The notes beneath the pieces were generated by a model that did not search any database, was not told the origin of the DNA, and worked only from the letters and a program-made list of their open reading frames with translations. A program made the position numbers and the translations under genes. Positions 44,981-53,496 of a DNA stretch of 64,000 bases are shown here, in pieces; within the stretch, counting starts at the first letter, position 1; each line of letters begins with the position of its first letter. Origin of the DNA: Rhizobium sp. Root483D2 (GTDB taxonomy: Bacteria > Pseudomonadota > Alphaproteobacteria > Rhizobiales > Rhizobiaceae); assembly GCF_001426685.1 (NCBI RefSeq), contig NZ_LMFB01000005.1:87907-151906 (forward strand), in the 5' to 3' direction.

Positions 44981-45543
44981 TTTTCCATGACTTCAAGCCG
45001 GTGAACATACTGGCGATAAGGAGATAGGTCGGCGTTTAGCAGCGTGTATGGAAACCTCCATGGGCACCAGTCGTCGATATGTACGCTGGCCAGTATGCCA
45101 TGCTTCCGCAGCAACCGATCAATCACTATCTGGACGAGAGAAAAGCCGCGGCCTACATATTGCGGATACAAAACGCCGCAAATCACGACCAGATCAAACT
45201 GCCCGTATCGCTCCGACGACAGATCAAAAAGCGAACACTGATCGAATAGAAAGCGATCCGCATCTGAGCGTTTTGCGGCCTTGTTGCGTGCCCATTCAAC
45301 AGCAATTTCGCTGATGTCCAGACCGACTACTTCTTTGCCAGGTAAATTCAAGGTGACGAAGCCGTTGCCGCAGCCGATCTCCAGCGTTCGGTCATAGGTG
45401 CGGTTTGGAAGGGCAGACAGCAATCGGGCGAGCCGGACGGAATCGTCTGGCGTGGTGTCATAATTCCAAGGGTCTTCAACCGCGTAAAAGGTGTCCAACT
45501 TTGAGGCCGGTTCTATCGCCATGCTTGTAACCACCCTTGGCAT
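44977..45543 (-). CDS. NodS-like SAM-dependent methyltransferase
   Basis: 188 residues with DPWNYDTTPDDSVRLARLLSAL and the SAM motif TLEIGCGNGFVTLNLPGKEVVGLDIS, then FDLVVICGVLYPQYVG. The opening and layout resemble NodS, the N-methyltransferase of Nod-factor synthesis, and related small methyltransferases. It overlaps the NodB-like/GT2 gene by four bases, so the two products are made together. It does not prove Nod-factor synthesis: nodA and nodC are absent here. Confidence 0.8.
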   Translation of the reverse strand: MPRVVTSMAIEPASKLDTFYAVEDPWNYDTTPDDSVRLARLLSALPNRTYDRTLEIGCGNGFVTLNLPGKEVVGLDISEIAVEWARNKAAKRSDADRFLFDQCSLFDLSSERYGQFDLVVICGVLYPQYVGRGFSLVQIVIDRLLRKHGILASVHIDDWCPWRFPYTLLNADLSPYRQYVHRLEVMEK

Positions 45544-45673
45544 ACCAAACTGCAGAACAGTGTTTCCATTCGAGCGTTCAAATTGCTATATGCCGCCGTG
45601 TTTTCAGTAGTTCGAATATGAGTCACGCTTCATAACGAAACAGCTACCGCTCACATTCGTTGTAGTCGGTGAA

Positions 45674-46492
45674 TTACTTTCTCGAAAAATACTGCGCATA
45701 GCCGTCGTCTAATACAGCATTCTGGCGTGCCTGCGGCGCAACCCATGCGGCATTGCTTGAGACACTGTGATGGAATACCGGCCACGTCCTAACCGGTGAG
45801 GATGTGGCCTCGATCTTTTTCGCAAGGACAACGATAGTATCTCGATGAAGACGCGGGTCTATCTCGGGAACGCGTTTATCGACCCACTCTTCCTTTTGTC
45901 TGATGAATTGAGGCACATCATAACAATCGGCAGTCGAAAACCTAACGTCGAATCCCTGTGCTGCAACCAGATCGGCAGTTTCCTGCGGCGCATATTCCCG
46001 TTGATGTCTATCCGTTCTCTTGCCGAAAAGTCCACCCATTGAATATGGCGTCTCTCCATGCAAAAGAGAATAAATACTGAGCTTACGCGCGATATTAACG
46101 GTCGTCATATACAGAAAACCGTTAAGCTTCAAGCTTTTGGCACATTGATGGACCAAATATGCAGAGTCTGCCGCCATATGCTCGATGACCTCGGTGCAGA
46201 GAACCAGATCAAACTTATCTTGATATTGAACGGCCCAGTTATCGATCTCGAGATCCACCCCCTGTGGACTATCATATAGCTCGAAGTCGCAGAAACCAGA
46301 AAGAATACTCTGCATGTAGGCACCACTGCCAACATCGAGGATGCTTTTCACGGAGCCTAGTGCATTAATATCGTTCACCAGCCGAGCAAAGCGCGAAGCG
46401 TGCGTATTCAGATATCCCCAGAAGGGGCTGTCATCCGCAAAGTCGAGCTTCTCTCGGGCCAGACGTTTGATTTCGAATCCTGTTACAGTCAT
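45674..46492 (-). CDS. SAM-dependent methyltransferase
   Basis: 272 residues with motif I SILDVGSGAYMQS, DLVLCTEVIEHMAADSAYLVHQCAKSLKLNGFLYMTTVNI and a GLFGKRTDRHQREYAPQETADLV region typical of class I methyltransferases acting on glycans or lipids. Overlaps the upstream methyltransferase gene by four bases (ATGA). Acceptor unknown; it belongs to the leftward glycan-modification operon. Confidence 0.82.
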   Translation of the reverse strand: MTVTGFEIKRLAREKLDFADDSPFWGYLNTHASRFARLVNDINALGSVKSILDVGSGAYMQSILSGFCDFELYDSPQGVDLEIDNWAVQYQDKFDLVLCTEVIEHMAADSAYLVHQCAKSLKLNGFLYMTTVNIARKLSIYSLLHGETPYSMGGLFGKRTDRHQREYAPQETADLVAAQGFDVRFSTADCYDVPQFIRQKEEWVDKRVPEIDPRLHRDTIVVLAKKIEATSSPVRTWPVFHHSVSSNAAWVAPQARQNAVLDDGYAQYFSRK

Positions 46493-47346
46493 GGCAGCTT
46501 CTTCGCAACGCCCATGCCCTCGATTTCATAGACATCGCAGAACAGAGGGTTAGGCTTTACAAGAAGTTCGAAAATCTTTCGAACCGCAGGCGTCTGACGC
46601 ATCCGTTCCGGTACGGGAATCTTGCTCATTGTAGGGCTATTCGCATAGCACCAGTCTAGGTCGTCGAACACGATCAGACCGCCAGGAGTCAATACTCGCT
46701 CTAGAAGCGAGAATGCCATACCATCGACATCCCAGGTATGGGCGCCGTCCAGGAAGCAAAAGTCGAAGGTTATGCCTCTCTCCAGCGCATCCATGAGAAA
46801 CCAAGTGTAAGATATCTCATGGAAAACGAGATCGACGCGGTGCTCGAGGGAAAATCTCTTTATAGTTTCGCTTGCAAGCGGCTGGCGCTTGTAGGCCTCG
46901 TGCGTATCGACGCTCGTCAGGTGTCCGACGCCGTTCCTTTCCAATGCGCTGGCCATGTATACTGAACCGACGCCACTTGCGAATCCGAGTTCTATGCATT
47001 TTTCGTAGCGGCCGTTCAAAATAAGGTCGTAAAGCACCTTTCCTTTCTCTGGCGTGGTATGGGGGATGCCCTTCAGTTGCCTTGCAAGCTCATTAAATTC
47101 CAATTGCGATCCTCGCGCTTCCTGCTCGTGATAGAACATCTTCAACACAGGCCTATCGTGCAGGTCTCCATCAAGAGAGATGACAGCTTCACTTCTGAAT
47201 TTTTCCGGGATTGCCTCGTATGCTTCGTTCATTAACTTGAGAAACGAAGATGCGTCACAAGGAGCGCTTTGGATTTCAGCATTGAGGACGTATTTCGGCA
47301 CACCCCTATCTGTATTTGCCCATTCGGTGTGCAATGGGTCTGACAT
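46489..47346 (-). CDS. Methyltransf_24-like methyltransferase
   Basis: 285 residues from MSDPLHTEWANTDRG. It has CIELGFASGVGSVYMASALERNGVGHLTSVDTHE (motif I and acidic post-I), VDLVFHEISYTWFLMD and FDFCFLDGAHTWDVDGMAFSLLERVLTPGGLIVFDDLDW. The D-G-A-H pattern is characteristic of this group (also of cephalosporin-hydroxylase-like enzymes). ATG 47346 has GGGAGC upstream; the open frame to 47403 lacks support. The IS3 element 187 bases upstream may supply or disrupt its promoter. Confidence 0.82.
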   Translation of the reverse strand: MSDPLHTEWANTDRGVPKYVLNAEIQSAPCDASSFLKLMNEAYEAIPEKFRSEAVISLDGDLHDRPVLKMFYHEQEARGSQLEFNELARQLKGIPHTTPEKGKVLYDLILNGRYEKCIELGFASGVGSVYMASALERNGVGHLTSVDTHEAYKRQPLASETIKRFSLEHRVDLVFHEISYTWFLMDALERGITFDFCFLDGAHTWDVDGMAFSLLERVLTPGGLIVFDDLDWCYANSPTMSKIPVPERMRQTPAVRKIFELLVKPNPLFCDVYEIEGMGVAKKLP

Positions 47347-47608
47347 CTTGTGCTCCCTTTTCTGACGGTTTCCATTTCTACTTCGAGGCTTGGCGATGGT
47401 CAATGCATCGTTTCAGAGCGTCCTCTGATTGGGGTCGTTGACGTCCAGCTGCTTCCGATTTGGATTCCAGATCCTACCGCCCCGTCATGTCCTCGCTTAT
47501 CAGAAACTAGGGGTGCGACATCCAGAATGACCTGATCCCCAAAAACTGGACCGTTTTTGATTGGAGTTTTCCGCGCGAGATTCCCGGCTGGGAACAGGAG
47601 CAGAAGTG

Positions 47609-47874
47609 ATGAAAGCATCTAATTTTTCGGACGCCCAAAAGGCGTTCATTTTGAACAGGGCGACGACGGCGTGCCGGTAGCGGAGATTTGCCGCAAGGCA
47701 GGGTTCAGCCAGGCGACCTATTTTAATTAGCGCAAGAAGTACGCCGGTCTGTTGCCCGATGAGATGCGTCGGCTGAAGGCTTCGGAAGACGAGAATGGCC
47801 ATCTGAAGAAGATTGTTGCGGACCTGACGCTGGACCGGGAGATGCTCCAGGACGTCATCCGCCGAAAGCTCTGA
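47609..47874 (+). pseudogene. IS3-family OrfA (broken)
   Basis: Begins MKASNFSDAQKAFIL and continues DDGVPVAEICRKAGFSQATYFN, then a TAG replaces the expected tryptophan, followed by RKKYAGLLPDEMRRLK and a helical segment ending REMLQDVIRRKL. One frameshift occurs near 47650 and the internal stop near 47726. This is the DNA-binding helix-turn-helix half of an IS407-type transposase. Confidence 0.75.
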
Positions 47875-48158
47875 GGCCTGCCCGCAAGCGGAAGCTGATC
47901 GGCGGGATGCTGGTGGCTTGGGGCATATCGATCCGACGGGCCTGCGAGGTCCTCAAGTTCGACATCTCGACCTACCATTACAAGTTCCGCCATGCCGGGC
48001 AGGCCCCCCTGGAAAGACGGATCAAGGAGATTTGCGAGGCGCGGGTGCGCTATGGATATAGGCGCGTCCATGTCCACTTGTGTCGCGACGGATGGAAAAT
48101 CAACATGAAGAAGACACATAGGATTTACAGTGAATTAGGCGTTCAGTTGCCAAACGAG
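47875..48158 (+). pseudogene. IS3-family OrfB, 5' part
   Basis: Reads RPARKRKLIGGMLVAWGISI, RRACEVLKFDISTYHYKF and ARVRYGYRRVHVHLCRDGW, then IYSELGVQL before the sequence switches to an unrelated IS66-type element. The rest of the protein resumes at 50692. The last eight bases, CAAACGAG, recur as CAAACAAG on the far side, a probable target duplication. Confidence 0.78.
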
Positions 48159-48243
48159 CGTAACGGGTGTTCTGCCCCCACATTGCCCGCTGTCGCCTGA
48201 TCTGTGATCGAGTGTCCATGGACGAGCGACAAGGAGTTTCTCC

Positions 48244-48632
48244 ATGGACACTACGTTGGAGGTTCTCACGAAGGGGCGGAGCCGTCATGAGGCTCATCGC
48301 CAATGGCCGGACGAGGTGAAGGCACGAATCGTTTCGGAAAGTTTGCGTCCGGGCGTGATGGTGAACGAAGTAGCGAGCGCCCTGGCATTAAGGCCAATCA
48401 CCTGTAGTCATGGCGAACATTGGCGCGGCAGGGCAAGCTGGTCTTGCCTGCGCCGGAAGATGCAGTCGAATTCGCGGCCATGGTTGTCGAGATGCCCACG
48501 CCGGAGCCGCCAGCCGCCAGGCAGATTTCTCGCGCCGAGATTATCGTGGGCCTCGTCACGGTCCGTCTTGAGGAAGGGGCATCTGCGGCACGGATCGCCG
48601 CTATCGCGCGCGCCTTGGCGGCGGCGACATGA
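48244..48632 (+). pseudogene. IS66 OrfA-like (TnpA) pseudogene
   Basis: Begins MDTTLEVLTKGRSRHEAH and VKARIVSESLRPGVMVNEVA. A frameshift near 48391 and a TAG near 48404 separate it from the C-terminal half (ARQGKLVLPAPEDAVEFAAM). It is the accessory DNA-binding protein of IS66 elements. Confidence 0.7.
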
Positions 48633-48697
48633 TTTTTCCATCGAATCGCGTGCGGATCATGGTGGCGACCAAACCGGTCAATTTCCGCAAGGGCCAT
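48629..48697 (+). pseudogene. IS66 OrfB (TnpB) 5' stub
   Basis: Only MIFPSNRVRIMVATKPVNFRKGH-type N-terminal residues survive before an internal deletion that joins directly to TnpC-like sequence. An intact TnpB would be about 115 residues. Confidence 0.6.
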
Positions 48698-50016
48698 GGC
48701 AGCGATCCATGCCGAGGATGAGGCAGACGCTCCTGCCGGGACCAAGGTCTCAAAAACACGAGCGAGCAATCGCTGCTCCCGTCCTCAGCATCTTCCCCGT
48801 GTGGAAGAGGTGATCGATCCGGAAAGCCTGATCTGCGCCTGCGGCGGTTGCTTGCATTGCATCGGCGAGGATGTCTCCGAGCGGTTGGATGTGATTCCGG
48901 CACAGTTCCCTGTGATTGTCACCCGTCGCCCCAAATATGCGTGCCGTGCCTGCACCGACGGCATCGTTCAGGCCCCGGCTCCAGCGCGGCTGGTCCAGAC
49001 AGGCCAGCCGACGGAAGCCACAGTCGCACATGTGCTGGTCTCCAAATATGCCGATCACTTGCCTCTCTATCGGCAGGCGCAGATGAACCGCCAGGGCGTC
49101 GATCTCGACCGCTCCACGCTCGCCGATTGGGTCGGACGCGCAGCCTACGAACTGCGGCCTGTGTTCGATGCCTTGCCGACCTAAAGCGCTCGACCAAGCT
49201 CTTTATGGACGAGACCCGTGCTCCGGTGCTTGATCCCGGCTCGCGCAAAACCAAGACCGGATACTTCTGGGCGCTCGCACGGGATGATCGACCATGGGGC
49301 GGTAGCGCTCCGCCCGGCGTCGCCTTCACCTATGCACCCGGTCGCGGCGGCTCCATGCCGAACGGATATTGCAAGGCTTCTCCGGCATCCTGCAGGTGGA
49401 CGGCTATGCCGGATACAACAGGTTGATCGCACCTGACCGTGTCGGTCCGGACATTCGGCTTGCCTATTGTTGGGCCCACGCTCGCCGGAAGCTCATAGAG
49501 ATCACCCGCAATGGAACAGCAACTATTGCCGAGGACGGCGTCAAACGGATTGGTGAACTGTATCGAATCGAAGCCGAATTGCGCGGCCTTGATCCGGAGG
49601 TTCGCCTTGCGGGCCGGCAAGGGCGATCAGCGCCGCTGATCGCCGACATGCAGACTTGGCTCGTCCATCACCGTGCTCGTGTCGCAACGAAGTCCCCGCT
49701 CGGCGAGGCTTTGGCCTCCATCGCCAAATACTCGGATGGTTTGAAGCTGTTCCTGACCGACGGGCGCATCGAGGTCGACAACAACAGCGTCGAGCGGACC
49801 ATCCGGCCTATCGCTCTCAACCGGAAGAACGCACTTTTTGCGAACCACGACGCTGGGGCCGAGAATTGGGGGACCATGGCCTCGCTTGTTGAGACCTGCA
49901 AACTCAACGGCGTTGATCCGCTTGCCTATCTGACGAGCACGCTCACCGCCATCGTCAAGGGCCATAAGCAGAACGGGATCGGTGAGTTGCTGCCGTGGAA
50001 ATACCGAGGGAGATAA
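48698..50016 (+). pseudogene. IS66 transposase TnpC (frameshifted)
   Basis: Contains HLPRVEEVIDPESLICACGG (zinc-finger region), VTRRPKYACRAC, ATVAHVLVSKYADHLPLYRQ, KLFMDETRAPVLDPG, LQVDGYAGYNRLI, AYCWAHARRKLIEI, GRIEVDNNSVERTIRPIALNR and a normal C-terminus. At least two frameshifts, near 49180 and near 49355, plus loss of the N-terminus make it non-functional. Confidence 0.8.
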
Positions 50017-50048
50017 TGTAGCTCGACAATAGAGACTACGTTTGATCC

Positions 50049-50564
50049 TTAACGTTCACGTCGCGAATCGGCGCACGTGTCAGAAAAGTAATTTGTGGAT
50101 ATTGTAAGCCTGCCTGCCGTGCTGCTGAGTTGTACAGCGACACCCACGCCGTCCACCTCCGCGAACCGTGCATCGATGTTTGAGATGCGCGTCGCTCCGG
50201 CCATGAATGACGCCGTCTGCATTTTGGGCTCACCTCGCTTCATCTGCAAATCAAAGACAAGCTGAGCGAAGCCGTCTAGGTCACCCTCGGAGCTTTGGGT
50301 CACGCTTGCGACGGCATCGTCACAGACATAAACACCAATATTCGCCTCTTTTACGAACCATTGACCCGATAGCTCCGGTGGCATGGCGACGAGTTGCCAG
50401 CCAGTGGCCGCAGCATGCCGCTTGGCTTCATTTAGTGAACTGCCCAACCGAAAGCCACCTGGGAGATCGACGCGATCTGCCGCCATTGAATCGACATGAG
50501 AGAATATCGTCACTGTCCCGATGATCTGCAGTGATAGCGGCCGCAGAACCCATCTTCTACTCAT
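50049..50564 (-). CDS. Putative exported protein within the IS region
   Basis: 171 residues. The N-terminus (SRRWVLRPLSLQIIGTVTIF) could be a signal sequence, followed by a globular part with two cysteines, VYVCDDAVASVTQSSEGDLD and ISTNYFSDTCADSRRER. I do not recognise a family. It lies between the IS66 tnpC end and the point where the IS3 orfB resumes, so it may be a passenger gene. No strong ribosome site is seen; it could also be a relic. Confidence 0.45.
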   Translation of the reverse strand: MSRRWVLRPLSLQIIGTVTIFSHVDSMAADRVDLPGGFRLGSSLNEAKRHAAATGWQLVAMPPELSGQWFVKEANIGVYVCDDAVASVTQSSEGDLDGFAQLVFDLQMKRGEPKMQTASFMAGATRISNIDARFAEVDGVGVAVQLSSTAGRLTISTNYFSDTCADSRRER

Positions 50565-50691
50565 GTTGAGAAATCACCCCAAACTCCAATTTTGAAGTCA
50601 CGTGATAGCGCATATCTGACAACCCAAAACAACATCGAAATCTTGATTATCATATCAACTGGTCGTCAAGGTGTGAGCGGGGCACCGCTTT

Positions 50692-51250
50692 CAAACAAGT
50701 ACCAAAAACGTCGGGTGAAGGCAAAGCTAAGGGATGACCGCCAGGTCGCCGCTGGCCCGCACGATATCTGGGCCATGGACTTCGTTCACGACCAGTTCGC
50801 AACCGGCAAGAAACTGCGCATCCTGACCGTGGTGGACACGCATTCGCGCTACCGCCCGGTCACTGGCGCACTATTGCCTATCGCGGCGAGGATGTCGTTC
50901 AGGCGCTGGACCGTGTCTGTAAGAAGACCGGCTATCGCAACACGATCAGTGTCTATAATGGCAGCGAGTTTATCTCCCGCGATCTGGACCTTTGGGCCTA
51001 TGTCAACAAGGTCACACTTGACATCTCGCGGCCAGGCAAACCGACCGACAATGGCTTCATTGAAGCGTTCAACAGCAAGCTGCGGGCCGAATGCCTGAAC
51101 GCGCACTGGTTCCTGACCCTTGCGGACTTGCGCGAAAAGTTGGAGACTTGGCGTCGATACTACAATGGGGATCGTCCTCACTCGGCAATCGGACATCACG
51201 TCCCGATTGCGATACATAATCCCGGCGGCGCCACCAGCCTGTCATCGTGA
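50692..51250 (+). pseudogene. IS3-family OrfB, 3' part
   Basis: Continues the integrase core: NKYQKRRVKAKLRDDRQVA, IWAMDFVHDQFATGKKLRIL and TVVDTHSRY with the DDE aspartate. After a frameshift near 50868 come VYNGSEFISRDLDLWAYV and NGFIEAFNSKLRAECLN with the glutamate, ending GGATSLSS. The second catalytic aspartate, normally in V-D-N-G-S-E-F, is replaced by tyrosine. Confidence 0.78.
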
Positions 51251-51296
51251 TAAAACCCGAAAACTCTAATCCCCGGCGATCCAAGGTTTGGGATCA

Positions 51297-51654
51297 GAGC
51301 AGAAAAACCAAAACTCTCCCGAAAATTGGGGGGGAATGGGTCGAAAAACGCATCCTGCTTTTTGTGAGGCAATATCGCCGTTAAGAACCTCAAAAATTGC
51401 CGTTCTCAACAAGTTTCAGACGATATGGACGACAACAGCGCGGTTAGATCTGAGCGAGGCGATTGAGACACGTTGAAATTTTTATACTTTGGCGAAAACC
51501 CAACACAATTGAATGGGGTGGTTCCCGAATCCCAAGACTTACCATTCTCGTCCCCAATACTTCAAAGATTTCATGTTGTTGATGCGCCCGATTTTACTAA
51601 TGGGTTCTCTCATCAACACAACTGCACATGAAGGGCATCGAGAGACCGAATGAT
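51297..51654. other. Gap after the IS3 element
   Basis: About 360 bases with no intact gene. It contains the short TTG-initiated frame at 51473-51631 described separately. The left half has a frame SPLRTSKIAVLNKFQTIW that runs out of the IS end and is not recognised. Confidence 0.4.
51473..51631 (+). pseudogene. Possible truncated glycosyltransferase N-terminus
   Basis: A 52-codon frame beginning LKFLYFGENPTQLNGVV and ending NGFSHQHNCT. The opening resembles the N-terminal strand of GT4-type enzymes (M-K-I-L-Y-F-G-x-N-P). There is no clear ribosome site and it runs against the direction of the neighbouring genes. Probably a fragment left by rearrangement, or chance. Confidence 0.25.
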
Positions 51655-53493
51655 CTACTCGGCTGCGATATCGTGGCTTCGTGGTGCAAAATCGTAGGAC
51701 GCGACTGCGGCTTCCTCAATATGAAGACTTCCGCCACGGGTATCGATAGGCTTGGTCGCGACTTTGAGCAGCCGGGCAGCGGCCGAAAATGTCCACGCCC
51801 GCTCAATTGCATGGGCAATGGTTCCATCGGTCTGCGACGCTTCGTGCTCGAATTCCCTTGACTGCAGATTGAGATCGCTAAGAGCCTGCAAAGCCGCCGG
51901 TCGGGCCATAAATATAGATCCGGCGATGAAGCCCAGCTTTGATATTTTCAGATCGCCGACACCCATCCGTGCCTTTAGAGCATTCAAATGGGTTTCATTG
52001 CTTCCCATGTAGCCTTCCATGGAAACGTTATGTCCTGCCGGTCCTAGGATACCAACATCCGGCCGGTCGTTGAATATCCGCACGGCTGCCGATAGTTCAT
52101 CAGGCTTAATGAAGCAGGCTAAAAGCTCCCGGCGCCATTTTTCACCGTTATCGAGATGCTTCGACCGTTTTGTATGAAGCTTCAGGATCAGCGAGAATTC
52201 CTCCGGGTCGATCTTTTTGAGAACAGTCAGGAAAGGAAGCACATCACGGCCATGATTAGCGGTGACGATTACCTCGGCATCGAACTTATAGCGCTTTAGA
52301 GCGGTCTGAACGTGACCTACCTTGTCGGCTGGTGTCGTCAAGAAAAGCTTCAACTTTCCTTTATAGTTAGCAAGCTCAGAAAACATTTCATCGAGAAGCT
52401 CGGGATAGAATGCATGGATGACGCAAGCCACCTTATGTTCTGCCGGAACTCGTGTCGCCCGGCCGAATTTCTGATGGCCTTTAAGGCGGTAGTTCGACGC
52501 AAAAGAGCCTTGACCAACCGAAAAAGGGTTTTCATAATTCATCAGGCTTAGGTTATTCCTAAAAAAGAGCCGGATGCTCTTGGGGATAGGTGTTCCATCC
52601 TCTAGCTGTCCGTAGTGCCAGTACCGGTTGGGAATGCCAGGAACTTCGAGCGTACGAAGTCGTCGCTTGTACCAGTTCCATATTTCAAAGACGGCATAAT
52701 TTCCTGCGGCGAAGCGACGGGTCATGCCTTCGCCATCGGAATTGATCTTCGTGAAATGATAAAAGCGCAAAAGGTCGTCATTGACGGCGATTTTTCCGTC
52801 CTGGCCGATTTTCACGTTTCGCTGGCTGATATTCCAACTGGCGACGTTATAACCCGGGTGGCGTTCGATATAGACATTGTCGAACAGGCAGGGAATGAGA
52901 TCACAATATTTCTGGTCAGTGAAAATTCCGTCTTCGATACTGTCGTAGCAGGCCCGGTAAAGGCAGTCGTTCCACCAGGCAGCGACGGCATTTCCGATCG
53001 CGTCATTTTTCACAGCGATAAAACCGAGATTATATATGCCATACTTCAGCGAGATTTGTTCATTGTCCATAAAGTCGACTGCCGAACTGTTCGGATCAAC
53101 TTGATGCGGCGTCAAGATGACAGATGCCGTATCCAACTTCTCGGCTATATGATCCAATGGGTGGAACACAGCGATGTCCGGATCGAGATAGATCACCTTC
53201 TCAGCGCCGGAATCCAGGATATGCTGAAGCGCCCTACCCTTCACAGCCGTGCATGCTTCTACGATATCGTGTTTGAAAACGAAAGCCTTCCAGTCTGGAA
53301 ACAGGATCTCAGGATCTAGGATGACGTCGAAGTCTTTTTCCCACTCCGTTTCCAAAAAGCCCTTTGGTGGACGATCAACCATGATTGCCCATATTTTCCA
53401 ACCTGGATTGGCGTTCCGCAGAGACTGCGCAAGAATGCGCGCCCGCGACAAATAGGCATAGGAAAAGCTCGTGTAGACGTGAACTTCAGGCAT
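51655..53493 (-). CDS. GT8-like / rhamnan-synthesis (RgpF) bifunctional protein
   Basis: 612 residues. The N-terminal half (about 1-290) looks like a nucleotide-sugar transferase: VYTSFSYAYLSRARILAQSL, VIYLDPDIAVFHPLD with the metal-binding D-x-D, and SISLKYGIYN-type residues. The C-terminal half (about 345-600) is RgpF-like: VACVIHAFYPELLDEMFSEL, VIVTANHGRDVLPFLTVLKK, LILKLHTKRSKH and LGFIAGSIFMARPAALQAL. RgpF proteins act in rhamnan assembly, which fits the rfb genes. ATG 53493 follows AAAGGGTAG. Confidence 0.85.
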   Translation of the reverse strand: MPEVHVYTSFSYAYLSRARILAQSLRNANPGWKIWAIMVDRPPKGFLETEWEKDFDVILDPEILFPDWKAFVFKHDIVEACTAVKGRALQHILDSGAEKVIYLDPDIAVFHPLDHIAEKLDTASVILTPHQVDPNSSAVDFMDNEQISLKYGIYNLGFIAVKNDAIGNAVAAWWNDCLYRACYDSIEDGIFTDQKYCDLIPCLFDNVYIERHPGYNVASWNISQRNVKIGQDGKIAVNDDLLRFYHFTKINSDGEGMTRRFAAGNYAVFEIWNWYKRRLRTLEVPGIPNRYWHYGQLEDGTPIPKSIRLFFRNNLSLMNYENPFSVGQGSFASNYRLKGHQKFGRATRVPAEHKVACVIHAFYPELLDEMFSELANYKGKLKLFLTTPADKVGHVQTALKRYKFDAEVIVTANHGRDVLPFLTVLKKIDPEEFSLILKLHTKRSKHLDNGEKWRRELLACFIKPDELSAAVRIFNDRPDVGILGPAGHNVSMEGYMGSNETHLNALKARMGVGDLKISKLGFIAGSIFMARPAALQALSDLNLQSREFEHEASQTDGTIAHAIERAWTFSAAARLLKVATKPIDTRGGSLHIEEAAVASYDFAPRSHDIAAE

Positions 53494-53496
53494 TGA

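Larger units (their letters stand above)
48159..50691 (+). mobile_element. Decayed IS66-family element inserted in the IS3 orfB
   Basis: About 2.5 kb between CAAACGAG (48151-48158) and CAAACAAG (50692-50699), which fit the 8-bp duplication made by IS66 elements with one mismatch. Inside are remnants of the three IS66 genes in order and, at the right, an unrelated gene (50049-50564). The left end reads GTAACGGGTGTTCTGCCCC; a matching right inverted repeat is only weakly visible (GGGGCACCGCTTT side), so the right boundary is inferred from the IS3 resumption. Confidence 0.65.
47533..51296 (+). mobile_element. IS3-family (IS407-like) element with nested insertion
   Basis: Terminal inverted repeats: TGATCCCCAAAAACTGGACCG at the left (47533) and, reading from the right end at 51296, TGATCCCAAACCTTGGATCG. 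Flanking tetranucleotides GACC and GAGC could be a decayed 4-bp target duplication, typical of the IS407 group. Total 3764 bp, against about 1.2 kb for an intact element; the excess is an insertion in orfB. Transposase frames contain stops and frameshifts, so it is inactive. Confidence 0.75.

Noticed and set aside
43208..45543. Interpretation as a true Nod-factor locus
   Set aside because: No nodA, nodC or nod box is visible, the deacetylase motif is altered, and the setting is a surface-polysaccharide cluster.
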